Shown in pieces: positions 46,401-56,511 of a DNA stretch of 64,000 bases. Source of the stretch: Ampullaceana balthica (lineage: Eukaryota; Mollusca; Gastropoda; Lymnaeidae); NCBI GenBank assembly GCA_944989445.1, contig CALYLW010000340.1:576881-640880 (forward strand). Reading direction: 5' to 3'. The translations under genes and the position numbers were made by a program. The notes under the pieces were generated by a model that saw nothing but the letters and a program-made list of their open reading frames with translations, ran no database searches and was not told where the DNA came from. Numbering within the stretch: position 1 is the first letter of the stretch; each line of letters starts with the position of its first letter.

Positions 46401-46450
46401 GTGATGACCTGCCAACTGGCTCTCAGGCTTTGAATTAACAGACTGGACAT
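27033..46450 (-). CDS. SLC13 family sodium-coupled dicarboxylate/citrate or sulfate transporter
   Basis: About 15 minus-strand coding exons from the ATG at 46450 to the stop at 27033. The product is a multi-pass membrane transporter of the DASS/SLC13 family, which couples sodium entry to uptake of di- or tricarboxylates or sulfate. Landmarks: IFWVTEAFPLPVTSLIP (early helix), FLLIGGLFVAIAIE with LHKRFALRIL, WISNTAATAMMMPI (first SNT sodium/substrate motif), ANIGGIATLTGTAANMVL, FASWFAFGFP, WLLRVPGSFPGW, YVSDGSTAMLAA, KKFPWGVIFLIGGGF, QVASNTVVTMLVLP (second SNT motif), SSLAFMLPVATAPNAL, and GINTWGYALFNL near the end. Intron phases match at every junction except exon 6/7. The product is roughly 690 residues against about 570-600 for vertebrate members; the extra length is a hydrophilic loop after the first SNT motif. 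The motifs do not decide the substrate. Confidence 0.93.
27855..29266 (+). mobile_element. Non-autonomous Helitron, complete, 1412 bp
   Basis: Starts A|TCTCTATATATAATTC at 27855 and ends CTAG|T at 29266, exactly the TC...CTAG ends and A/T target of Helitrons. Twelve bases before the end is a hairpin (CTGCG...CGCAG, with GCGTAT/ATACGC inside). The interior holds a CTAGGGTCGGCCAATCAC block and two tandem 0.5-kb units. No protein gene. It lies in the SLC13 intron between exons 14 and 15. Confidence 0.92.
28070..29176 (+). repeat. Two tandem 0.5-kb units (type A, A) inside the Helitron
   Basis: Each unit starts AAATCCCTTATATTAACTTC and ends ATATAAGGGATTTATAGTC plus AAAAACTTTGTTTTTACGGG; the AAATCCCTTATAT blocks form sub-terminal inverted repeats. 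Shared interior: GTGATCCGATCGAGCT, AATTTGGCACACGGACCCGT, CTAACAATGCATC and TTAATGCATTTTTAGTTTAT. Type A units contain AAAGTTGAGTTAAGACAG. Confidence 0.9.
29404..31520 (-). repeat. Array of four 0.5-kb units, alternating types A and B
   Basis: Same unit as in the Helitron at 27855 but inverted and not bounded by Helitron ends. Boundaries are near 29404, 29881, 30431, 30915 and 31520. In element orientation the order is A-B-A-B: type A has TTGAGTTAAGACAG, type B has AAAGACAAGGGACATCACTC and GACGCCGACCGTCG. A poly-G tract and a (GA)n run vary between copies. Confidence 0.9.
31525..32470. other. SLC13 intron part, with a 32-bp triplicate
   Basis: Three copies of TTAGTAGCATTAGTATTAGA at about 31950-32030. 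Otherwise AT-rich intron sequence with no exon. Confidence 0.6.
32474..32611 (-). CDS. SLC13 exon 14
   Basis: 138 bp, phase 0 at both ends, acceptor tatttttag and donor GATATG|gtaggt. Codes SSMQIHPLYLMLPATVSSSL, then AFMLPVATAPNALVFGYGDV, matching the family's FAFMLPVATPPNAIVF segment (Ala replaces the first Pro of PPN). Confidence 0.95.
32962..34109. repeat. 43-bp minisatellite of exon 13 end plus donor, split by a LINE insertion
   Basis: Units on the minus strand read CTACCTATGCTTAAGGACATT|GTAAGTTGTC and then AAAATGTAGCTA. The first part equals the last codons of exon 13 (LPMLKDI) and the rest its donor. Two copies lie at 32962-33058 and about two to three at 34014-34109; the ~950 bp between them is an inserted LINE. 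Confidence 0.93.
33062..34014 (-). mobile_element. 5'-truncated LINE (RT C-terminus plus zinc finger tail)
   Basis: Minus-strand reading: GLTINTKKTEVL, FTYLGSTLSQN, a stop near 33700, LPTLRYACETWTVYQRHASK, QLRWAGHVVRMPDERLPKR, a frameshift near 33405, then NPDTLERAAMDRSTWRSSIH, RQARKAHV and a C-terminal CPFCSRTFRERIGLTSHLRT finger ending in H. This is the usual tail of a widespread animal LINE. GACAACTT is present at both junctions, either a target duplication or the unit of the minisatellite it hit. Confidence 0.9.
34110..34271 (-). CDS. SLC13 exon 13 (second SNT motif)
   Basis: 162 bp, phase 0 at both ends, acceptor accccccccccaag and donor GACATT|gtaagttg. Codes VSGLSTVISNNL, then VVTLTSVATQVASNTVVTML with VLPMLKDI. 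ASNTVVT is the second SNT-type motif of the family. The exon end and donor are repeated in the minisatellite to its left. Confidence 0.95.
34753..34871 (-). CDS. SLC13 exon 12
   Basis: 119 bp, acceptor actcctacag and donor ATGAAG|gtcggt, phase 1 to phase 0. Codes SVLNWKQTMKKFPWGVIFLI and GGGFSLSEAMK, the conserved W...VPWG...GGGF(A/S)L segment. Confidence 0.95.
34975..35104. repeat. 21-bp minisatellite, 6 copies
   Basis: Units of TATCTCACACATGTTATTTT plus C. Intronic, about 100 bp upstream (minus strand) of exon 12. Confidence 0.95.
35560..35657 (-). CDS. SLC13 exon 11
   Basis: 98 bp, acceptor aatgtcaacag and donor AAAGGAG|gtaatt, phase 2 to phase 1. Codes YVSDGSTAMLAAISLFVFPA and QRPNVFFFRSKG, matching the family's YVSDATVAI...P.QKP segment. 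It lies in a different frame from the long ORF at 35467-35934. Confidence 0.93.
36464..36568 (-). CDS. SLC13 exon 10
   Basis: 105 bp, acceptor ctattgaccag and donor AAACCTGG|gtatat, phase 2 at both ends. Codes FSEAIVLGHFCILVVLWLL and RVPGSFPGWATLFKP, matching the family's helix before WFSRDPGFMPGW. Leu-Leu-Arg-Val replaces the usual Phe-Ser/Thr-Arg-Asp, so the conserved Asp is missing. Confidence 0.92.
37196..37372. repeat. 21-bp minisatellite, about 8 copies
   Basis: Units of GGTGGCTCCCTCCTTCGACT plus C. Intronic between exons 9 and 10. Confidence 0.95.
37930..38025 (-). CDS. SLC13 exon 9
   Basis: 96 bp, acceptor cattaccaccag and donor ATCAA|gtggga, phase 2 at both ends. Codes STLKCSSLASKEEVTQAMTT then IHGEYHRLGKI, equivalent to the family's charged loop ending in EEYRKLG. 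The donor is weaker than the others but is the only one that keeps the phase. Confidence 0.88.
38187..38577. repeat. 28-bp minisatellite, about 13-14 copies
   Basis: Units of TGACACAGGTGTCCAATCAC and GATATGAC, nearly identical. ACACAGGTGTC is close to a palindrome. Intronic, 160 bp upstream (minus strand) of exon 9. Confidence 0.96.
38974..39090 (-). CDS. SLC13 exon 8
   Basis: 117 bp, acceptor gcattaacag and donor CTCAA|gtaatt, phase 2 at both ends. Codes STEPVITFASWFAFGFPTAL and a hydrophobic helix LLILLACYFWMNI, matching the family's FASWFAFAFP segment. Missed by ORF calling. Confidence 0.93.
39150..39326. mobile_element. 177-bp MITE (CAGGGACGGCC termini)
   Basis: The ends CAGGGACGGCCAAAGGG and the inverse of CCTATTGCCGGCCCTG form imperfect inverted repeats. 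The flanks GTTAATAG and ATTAATAA are weakly alike. The GGCCCTAGGCG motif recurs inside. It lies 60 bp upstream (minus strand) of exon 8. Confidence 0.7.
39487..39905. repeat. 15-bp minisatellite, about 28 copies, TGACATCA in every unit
   Basis: Units of ACAATGTATGACATC, almost perfect. Because 15 is a multiple of three, all frames stay open and produce false ORFs on both strands. Each unit contains TGACATCA, one base from a CRE/AP-1-type site. Confidence 0.97.
40490..40690. repeat. 17-bp minisatellite, about 12 copies
   Basis: Units of TTGGTATTGTAAAAAAG, with small length changes in the A run. Intronic in the SLC13 gene. Confidence 0.95.
41340..41717. repeat. 32-bp minisatellite, about 11 copies, copies of exon 7 end plus donor
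   Basis: On the minus strand the units read GGATGGTTGGGGA|GTAAGTAG followed by TTGTGATGGGA. The first part equals the last 13 bases of exon 7 and the rest its splice donor and intron start. Most copies keep a good donor. Apparent ORFs here (41143-41763) are low-complexity. Confidence 0.95.
41718..41890 (-). CDS. SLC13 exon 7 (IGG-TLTG segment)
   Basis: 173 bp, acceptor tcttttccag and donor TTGGGGA|gtaagtag, leaving in phase 2. Codes LRTFSMSVCYSANIGGIATL then TGTAANMVLGRMVG. The family usually has TGTGPN here; Ala-Ala replaces Gly-Pro. The final codons and the donor are repeated in the minisatellite that follows. Confidence 0.9.
42239..43212. mobile_element. Non-autonomous hAT element in an SLC13 intron
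   Basis: Flanked by the 8-bp duplication GTCTAGCT (42231-42238 and 43213-43220). The ends CGGTGGTCACCAAAC and the inverse of TTTGGTGACCCCTG match hAT termini. 974 bp without a transposase ORF, inside the intron between exons 6 and 7. Confidence 0.9.
43438..43711 (-). CDS. SLC13 exon 6 (hydrophilic loop; 3' end unresolved)
   Basis: Acceptor atgttgacag, then VSEDESTELNGITDF, a His-rich QPHHHSPTDHN and a Glu-rich TVTEEES. The frame stays open to a stop at 43435. No canonical phase-0 donor that would fit exon 7 is visible before the stop, so the left boundary given here is a limit, not a splice site. The composition is that of a cytosolic loop. Confidence 0.55.
43790..43860. repeat. 16-bp tandem repeat, 4 copies
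   Basis: Units of AGATATATAGACAAAT. Intronic, upstream (minus strand) of exon 6. Confidence 0.9.
44062..44113 (-). CDS. SLC13 exon 5 (loop micro-exon)
   Basis: A 52-bp exon, acceptor cacccttaccag and donor ACGAATAG|gtgagtg. Codes DGLISSGPVCQRNDTN. It enters in phase 1 and leaves in phase 2, fitting exon 4 and the acceptor at 43711. If it is skipped, exon 6 could still be read in frame from an alternative acceptor 8 bases further in (43703), so this may be an optional loop exon. Confidence 0.65.
44674..44846 (-). CDS. SLC13 exon 4 (first SNT motif)
   Basis: 173 bp, acceptor ctccccttag and donor GACG|gtaagg, leaving in phase 1. Codes LLLGVMVTTAFLSMWISNTA with ATAMMMPITRSLL, then the start of the hydrophilic loop (SSKLTRSPAVAARP). 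SNT here lies in a sodium-site hairpin of the family. Confidence 0.95.
45091..45206 (-). CDS. SLC13 exon 3
   Basis: 116 bp, phase 0 to phase 2, acceptor ttccaaacag and donor CGGCG|gtgaga. Codes DVSFLLIGGLFVAIAIEECK and LHKRFALRILMFIGVKPR, the conserved hairpin before the first SNT motif. Confidence 0.93.
45412..45561 (-). CDS. SLC13 exon 2
   Basis: Fifty codons, phase 0 at both ends, acceptor atttgtcag and donor TTAGAG|gtaaag. Codes YVILLMTIFWVTEAFPLPVT and the following PLALCPLLGI helix, one of the best conserved parts of the family. Confidence 0.93.
46340..46450 (-). CDS. SLC13 exon 1
   Basis: ATG at 46448-46450, then MSSLLIQSLRASWQ and a hydrophobic helix VITVILAFLVLCPLIF. The 37 codons end at donor TCTCAG|gtaaaa in phase 0. 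An upstream in-frame GTG is ignored because this ATG gives the usual short N-terminus before the first helix. Confidence 0.85.
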
Positions 46451-46784
46451 TACGTAATAGTTCACTTGACATCAATCTACACCTCAAAAAGCTCCGAAGC
46501 GTTTGTCACCAGATGGAATTGTTAGCGGGACATCAACTCTTGGAAGAGTCACGTAAATGACAGTGAAAACGACGTCATAAAAGTAACAACGAACTGCAGT
46601 TATGATCTGGGAGATAAATCTACTGAATTGTTTGTTAGCAAGTTGGGCCTTAAGATATCTCTCCTATATCATAATTACATTATTCGGTGCAGGTAACACA
46701 AAGTTTATTTATATAACTGAAATTAGGGCAATTATAATATTTCCCTTGATAATTTCCAGCAATGTTTAGACCAACATTATACGT

Positions 46785-47278
46785 TTGACTTCAACGACTC
46801 TAATATAATGTAATACCAGTACCTCAGTAACTCTTGACTTCAACGACTCTAATATAATGTAATTCCAGTACCTCAGTAACTCTTGACTTCAACGACTCTA
46901 ATATAATGTAATACCAGTACCTCAGTAACTCTTGACTTCAACGACTCTAATATAATGTAATTCCAGTACCTCAGTAACTCTTGACTTCAACGACTCTAAT
47001 ATAATGTAATACCAGTACCTCAGTAACTCTTGACTTCAACGACTCTAATATAATGTAATTCCAGTACCTCAGTAACTCTTGACTTCAACGACTCTAATAT
47101 AATGTAATACCAGTACCTCAGTAACTCTTGACTTCAACGATTCTAATATAATGTAATTCCAGTACCTCAGTAACTCTTGACTTCAACGACTCTAATATAA
47201 TGTAATTCCAGTACCTCAGTAACTCTTGACTTCAACGACTCTAATATAATGTAATTCCAGTACCTCAGTAACTCTAAG
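46785..47278. repeat. 49-bp minisatellite, about 10 copies, donor-like motif in each unit
   Basis: Units of CTTGACTTCAACGACTCTAA, then TATAATGTAATTCCAGTACC and TCAGTAACT. On the minus strand each contains GTTACTGAG|GTACTGG, a donor-like site. It lies 330 bp upstream of the SLC13 start codon and could mark the end of a 5' UTR exon, but no exon can be shown there. Confidence 0.93.
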
Positions 47279-47289
47279 ACCTCACAATA

Positions 47290-48900
47290 TTCAATTAAAT
47301 TGTTGTTGAATATTCTTCACAACTAACTATGTCTTTGAAAACTTTACAGTCTCATCCCATCCGATCACTTGTAATAAATGTGGAATGTTCAAGGTAAATC
47401 ACATGACAAATGTAGCACAACCATGATTACTAATACTCGGCCACTCAAACTATACTTATAAAGGCGTTCAGTGGCACATCGTGCAATGGTGACCGTAACA
47501 ATAACAAACAAAGTCTTGAAACAACTAGATCTTCGGATCAAGAATCCAAAAAATTTCTCTTGAACAGAAATGCGTTTTTTCAATCATAAAATAAATACCA
47601 GAAACACATCTATGCCAACAATTGTCAACTGTACTGCAATAAGAATAATGCATGAGAGAAGTTAGGTATTAGAAACCAGTACCAACTATTGTTTGAGCCA
47701 AATACAGACATTATCCCAGTTATTAAGTACTTAATTAACGCTTCCTTGTTTCAAATAATTGTAATCACAATTTAAAAATACCTCACCGGTTAAATTAGGT
47801 TAGAGACTAAATGTAAAACATTAGACATTTGTAGGTATTAGTGTTCAAACTAAATATCTTCATTTGAACTATTAAAATGTCATGTACATGTTTTATATTA
47901 TCTAAAAATCTGCTGTTTCTAGATTAATGTCAAATATTTTTCAGTTATAATTTGTCAACTGAATTATTTTAAGAATGTTTGACATCAATTTTAAAAAACA
48001 GTGCCCTTATTGAATGAATAGAAAATATACAAAGTATGGCAACATGGTGTACATCCACGATGGCTTATGATATATTGATGATTTTATAGTATGATCTGAG
48101 GATTTAACAAAAATAAGCAGAGGTCTAAACAGTAGTCCATTATGGTCTCTGAAAGTTTAATTATTTTATTTTTTTAAAATTAAGATTCAAGAAAAATTTG
48201 TAAAGTTCAAACAAACAACACAAAAGAAATATATAGAATATGTTTGATCTCTTGAAATTTCAACTAAATCAGAGCCCTACTGTACAACAGAAAATATACA
48301 TGTTTTCAAAGTGTGCACTCTCCTATTCTTGAGTTAGTTCCAGTTGCGTTCTTTCCTGTAATCATCACTCTAATCTCAGTACACGTAAATGTCCATTGTA
48401 TTTAATAAGTTGGTCACATTTCACAGCTGCGGCGTATGCCTGGAAGTTTTGAATATATTATATCAGGAGATGGAGTGGTTGGGTTTGTTCATTTAAGTGT
48501 GCTCTCCCCTCCACTCTAGTGTACTAGTTTTTAGTTTCCTTAATAACATCCTCATCAGAAGACAACTATACAATGACACTACGATTAGACATGCGGCAAA
48601 AGATGTTACGGTCATAATAGCGACAGAACCGTGACAAGACTAAATTATCACAGCCTAATTATTTTTTCAATGTTAGGAAAAACGCACAGATTTTTTATAA
48701 ACATAAATAAATAAATAAGAAATCTTAAATATACAAATGATTTATTAGAGACCCTTCTTCTATTCTCTATGCTGTATATAGTTATGTCCCTACTCTTATC
48801 AATAGTTTATGTCTCGTTTGCATTTAAATTAGAGTTTTTATTGTCTATGGTACTGTCATGTTACATAGGGAGGGAAGTAAAAAGTAAAGGGGAGAAAGTT
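47290..48900. other. Upstream region of SLC13, nothing recognised
   Basis: AT-rich, with no clear promoter elements, exon or repeat terminus. The minus-strand ORF at 47389-47583 has no support. Confidence 0.4.
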
Positions 48901-48909
48901 TGGCTAAAA

Positions 48910-49075
48910 ATGGTTGATTGTGATTGTGATCAAGCGAATGGTCAGTGTGATCACGTGATTGGTCAGTGTTATCTCGTGATTGGTTAGTGTGACCAGGTGA
49001 ATGGTCAGTGTGATCACGTGATTGATCAGTATGATCGCGTGAATGGTCAGTGTGATCGCGTGATTGATCAGTGGC
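48910..49075. repeat. 21-bp minisatellite, about 7-8 copies, CACGTG plus CCAAT motif
   Basis: Units of GATCACGTGATTGGTCAGTG plus T, imperfect. Each good copy contains a CACGTG E-box-like palindrome next to ATTGG (inverted CCAAT). Confidence 0.9.
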
Positions 49076-49422
49076 TTATGAGTGTTGGGGACTTAATGCT
49101 GTCTCCCACAAATCCATAGGTATATCCTTCATTACGGTCGTGGGGTGGGGGGAGGGAAAAAAATAGAATAAACATTTGATTTATTAAAGTAAGACAATCA
49201 GGTCTAATTGTTTTATTACAGTAAAGAAATTCATAACCGTACAAATCAATCACAGTATAAACAAAGCATGAATTATGTAATGAAAGAATTTAAAAACAGG
49301 GGATAAATGACAACAAAAATGTTTACCATTGGCTGCCAAATGAATTTACTCTGAACCCATCAATACGTATTATTAACTGAATGAAATCTTTTCAGTTGGG
49401 ATATCTATGTATATAAAAATCA

Positions 49423-52506
<3,084 letters not shown>

Positions 52507-52977
52507 TATAGCTGACTAAACCATTCATCCGATCGCCATGAAACTTTTGGAGGCTTTTGAGTACGCTCCCGGGATGGAAATAGGCTACTTTTTTTTCAAA
52601 ATTTAACGCTCATGAGGCGCCGGGGGCCCATAATGAGAATTTGTTCTTATATGAGCTATATAAAAAATTAGTTTAAGGCTTAGCTGCATGGAAAATGAAT
52701 GGATCTTGACCAAACTTGGTACATAACAACTTGATAGCCTATATTAAAGTACCATATGGCAATGAACTCCTAATGTCCGTTCCTTCGGGGCCGGGGGCCC
52801 AAAATCTTTTTTTGTTTTTTGTAAGCGTTAAATACTTTATTCCCGTTATGATTTACACGATCTTGAAAAGAATTGACTAATATATCTATCATGATCCAGA
52901 TTGAAATGAACAGGTATTTTAAAGTTATTCTCTTGCACCGATTGGGCCCGGGGGCCCTTAATGTCGTTTTTGCTAAT

Positions 52978-53328
52978 CTATCTTATCTTATCTTATTTTA
53001 TCCGTTTACAGACGCTCCTTCTATACAGAAGATTATTGCGTCCTACGCTTATCTATGGTTTGTGTTTAGTCCTGCATTTTTATTAGAGATTTAAATGTTG
53101 ATAAAGTGTTGGTTTTCCTGGATTCTTCAGGCAACCCATTCCACGCCCGAATTCCGGACGGGAAGAAGGAAAACTTGTATGTGTTTGTTCTTGCATACGG
53201 AATAAGAAAGGTGTTTTTATCCTTATGTCTATCTGAGGGTTGTATTAAGTTATCTTTGTGTTGTATTTCTAAATTAGAATTAATTGGTTTATGTATGATT
53301 ATTACTTTGCTCTTGGTTCTTCTATTTA
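52978..53328 (-). mobile_element. LINE 3' fragment
   Basis: (CTTAT)n at 52978-53000, then GACGCTCCTTCTATACAGAA and the same sequence as 16120-16410 up to CTTGGTTCTTCTA, where the Helitron 5' end at 53329 begins. Unlike the 16082 copy it keeps the CAACCCATTCCACGCCCGAA block. Confidence 0.88.
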
Positions 53329-53379
53329 TCTATATATATAAAAATCAAAGTATGTATGTATGCATGTCTGTTATAGCTG

Positions 53380-55020
53380 ACTAAACCATTCATCCGATCG
53401 CCATGAAACTTTTGGAGACTTTTGAGTACGCTCCAGGGATGGAAATAGGCTACTTTTTTTTCAAAATTTAACACTCATGGGGCGCCGGGGGCCCATAATG
53501 AGAATTTTTTCTTATATGAGCTATATAAAAATTAGTTTAGGGCTTAGCTGCTTGGAAAATGAATGGATCTTGACCAAACTTGGTACATAACAACTTGATA
53601 GCCTATATTAAAGTATCATATGGCATTGAACACCTAATGTCCGTTCCTTCGGGGCCGGGGGCCCATAATATTTATTTTTGTAAGCGTTAAATAATTTATT
53701 CCGGTTAGCTGACTATACCATTCATTCGGTCGCCATGAAACTTTTGGAGACTTTTGAGTACGCTCCAGGGATGGAAAAAGGCTACTTTTTTTTCAAAATT
53801 TAACACTCATGGGGCGCCGGGGGCCCATAATGAGAATTTTTTCTTATATGAGCTATATAAAAATTAGTTTAGGGCTTAGCTGCTTGGAAAATGAATGGAT
53901 CTTGACCAAACTTAGTACATAACAACTTGATAGCCTATATAAAAGTATCATATGGCATTGATATTCTAATGTCCGTTCCTTCGGGGCCGGGGGCCCAAAA
54001 TCTTTATTTTTGTAAGCGTTAAATACTTTATTCCCGTTAGCTGACTATACCATTCATTCTGTCGCCATGAAACTTTTGGAGACTTTTTAGTACGCTCCGG
54101 GGATGGAAATATGCTAATTTTTTTCAAAATTTAACACTCATGGGGCGCCGAGGGCCCATAATGAGAATTTTTTCTTATATGAGCTATATAAAAATTAGTT
54201 TAGGGCTTAGCTGCTTGGAAAATGAATGGATCTTGACCAAACTTTGTACATAACAACTTAATAGCCTATATTAAAGTATCATATGGCATTGAACTCCTAA
54301 TGTCCGTTCCTTCGGGGCCGGGGCCCAAAATATTTATTTTTTTAAGCGTTAAATTATTTATTCCCGTAAGCTGACTATACCATTCATTCGGTCGCCATGA
54401 AACTTTTGGAGACTTTTGAGTACGCTCCGGGGATGGAAATAGGCTACTTTTTTTCAAAATTTAACACTCATGGGGCGCCGGGGGCCCATAATGAGAATTT
54501 TTTCATATGTGAGCTATATAAAAATTAGTTTAGGGCTTAGCTGCTTGGAAAATGAATGGATCTTGACCAAACTTGGTACATAACAACTTTAAAGCCAACA
54601 TTAAAGTACCATATGGCATTGAACACCTAATGTCCATTCCTTCGGGGCCGGGGGCCCAAAATCTTTTTTTTTGGTAAGCGTTAAATACATTATTCCCGTT
54701 AGCTGACTATACCATTCATTCGGTCGCCATGAAACTTTTGGAGACTTTTGAGTAAGCTCCGGGGATGGAAATAGGCTACTTTTTTTCAAAATTTAACACT
54801 CATGGGGCGCCGGGGGCCCATAATGAGAATTTATTCTTATATGAGCTATATAAAAATTAGTTTAGGGCTTAGCTGCTTGGAAAATGAATGGATCTTGACC
54901 AAACTTGGTACATAACAACTTGATAGCCAACATTAAAGTACCATATGGCATTGAACACCTAATGTCCGTTACTTCGGGGCCGGGGGCCCAAAATCTTTTG
55001 TTTTGTTTTGTAAGCGTTAA
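53380..55020 (+). repeat. Tandem ~335-bp Helitron-internal units, five or more copies
   Basis: Each copy carries AGCTGACTATACCATTCAT, CGCCATGAAACTTTTGGAGA, GGGGCGCCGGGGGCCC, TATGAGCTATATAAAAATTA, GGAAAATGAATGGATCTTGA and TTCCTTCGGGGCCGGGGGCC. Identity between neighbours looks high, so the amplification is recent. Confidence 0.93.
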
Positions 55021-56511
55021 ATACTTTGATCCCGGTATGATTTACACGATCTTGAAAAGCATTGACTAATATATCTATCATGATCCAGATTGAAATGAAC
55101 AGGTATTTTAAAGTTATTTTCTTGCACCGATTGGGCCCGGGGGCCCTTAATGTTGTTTTTTCTAATCTTATATCTATATATATAAAAATCAAAGTATGTA
55201 TGTATGTATGTCTTTGTATAGCTGACTAAACCATTCATCCGATCGCCATGAAACTTTTGGAGACTTTTGAGTACGCTCCTGGGATGGTCACTGGCTACTT
55301 TTTTTTCAAAATTAACCCTCATGGGGCACCGGGGGCCCATAAAATGATTTATTTTCTTATATATGAGCTATATAAAAATTAGTTTAAGCGTTAGCTATTA
55401 GGTAAATTGATGGATCTTAACCAAACTTTGTATATAACAACTTGGTAGCCAATATAGAAATATTAATGGGACTAATTTCCTAATGTCCATTTCTTCGGGA
55501 CTGGGGGCCCAAAATGTCTTATTTCATAAACGTTTAATATTTTATTCCCCATTCAATTATTAAAGATCTTGAAAAATATAGATAAATATATCCACAATGA
55601 AATTTATGAAATAAACAGGCGTTTTGAACTTGACATATTGCACTAAATGGGCCCTGGGGCCCTTAATGTCGTTTTTTGCTTTTATGAGCTATATAAAAAT
55701 GAGTTTATGCGTTAACTACTGAGTAAATGAATGGATCTTTACCAAACTTGGTATATAAAAACTTGGTAGCCCATATTAAAATAACAAAGGGCACTGAACT
55801 TCTAATTTTTAATTGTTCAGGGCCGGGGGCCCCAAATGTATTTTTTCGTATGTGTTTGAGATATTATTTTCCATTCCATTTTAACGATCTTAAGAAATAT
55901 ATCAATGATGAGACTGAATTAAAATGAACAGCATTTTGAAATTTACATCTTACATCGAATGGGCCGGGGGCCCCGAAATGCCTTTTTTTGTGTATACTCT
56001 AAGATATTATTTCCCACTCAGTTTTTAACGATCTTGAGAAATATATCCATGATTAAAATGAATTTAAATGAACATGTTTTCAAAATGTACATCTTGAACT
56101 GAACGGGCCTGGGAGCCCCTTAATGTAGTTTTCCTTATATCTACATATATATAAAAATTAGTTTAGGTGTTAGATAATGAGAAAATAAATGGATTTTGAC
56201 CAAACGCGGTATATAAAAACTTAAAAGCCTATATTAAATTTCGATAGGGCACTGATCTCATAATGTCCATTTCATCGGGGCTAGGGGCCCTAAATGTGTT
56301 TTTACTAAATTTTTAATATTGTATTCCCCATTCAATTTAAGAAATATAGATACATATATTTATATTTTTGTTATGAAATTGATTGAAATGAACAGATTTT
56401 CGAACTTCATATTTTAAACTGATGGGCCTGGTGACCCTTAATGTAATTTATTTTTTATCTATATATATTCCTTTTTACAGAGATCGTTGCAACGCACGAC
56501 GGGTCTGCTAG

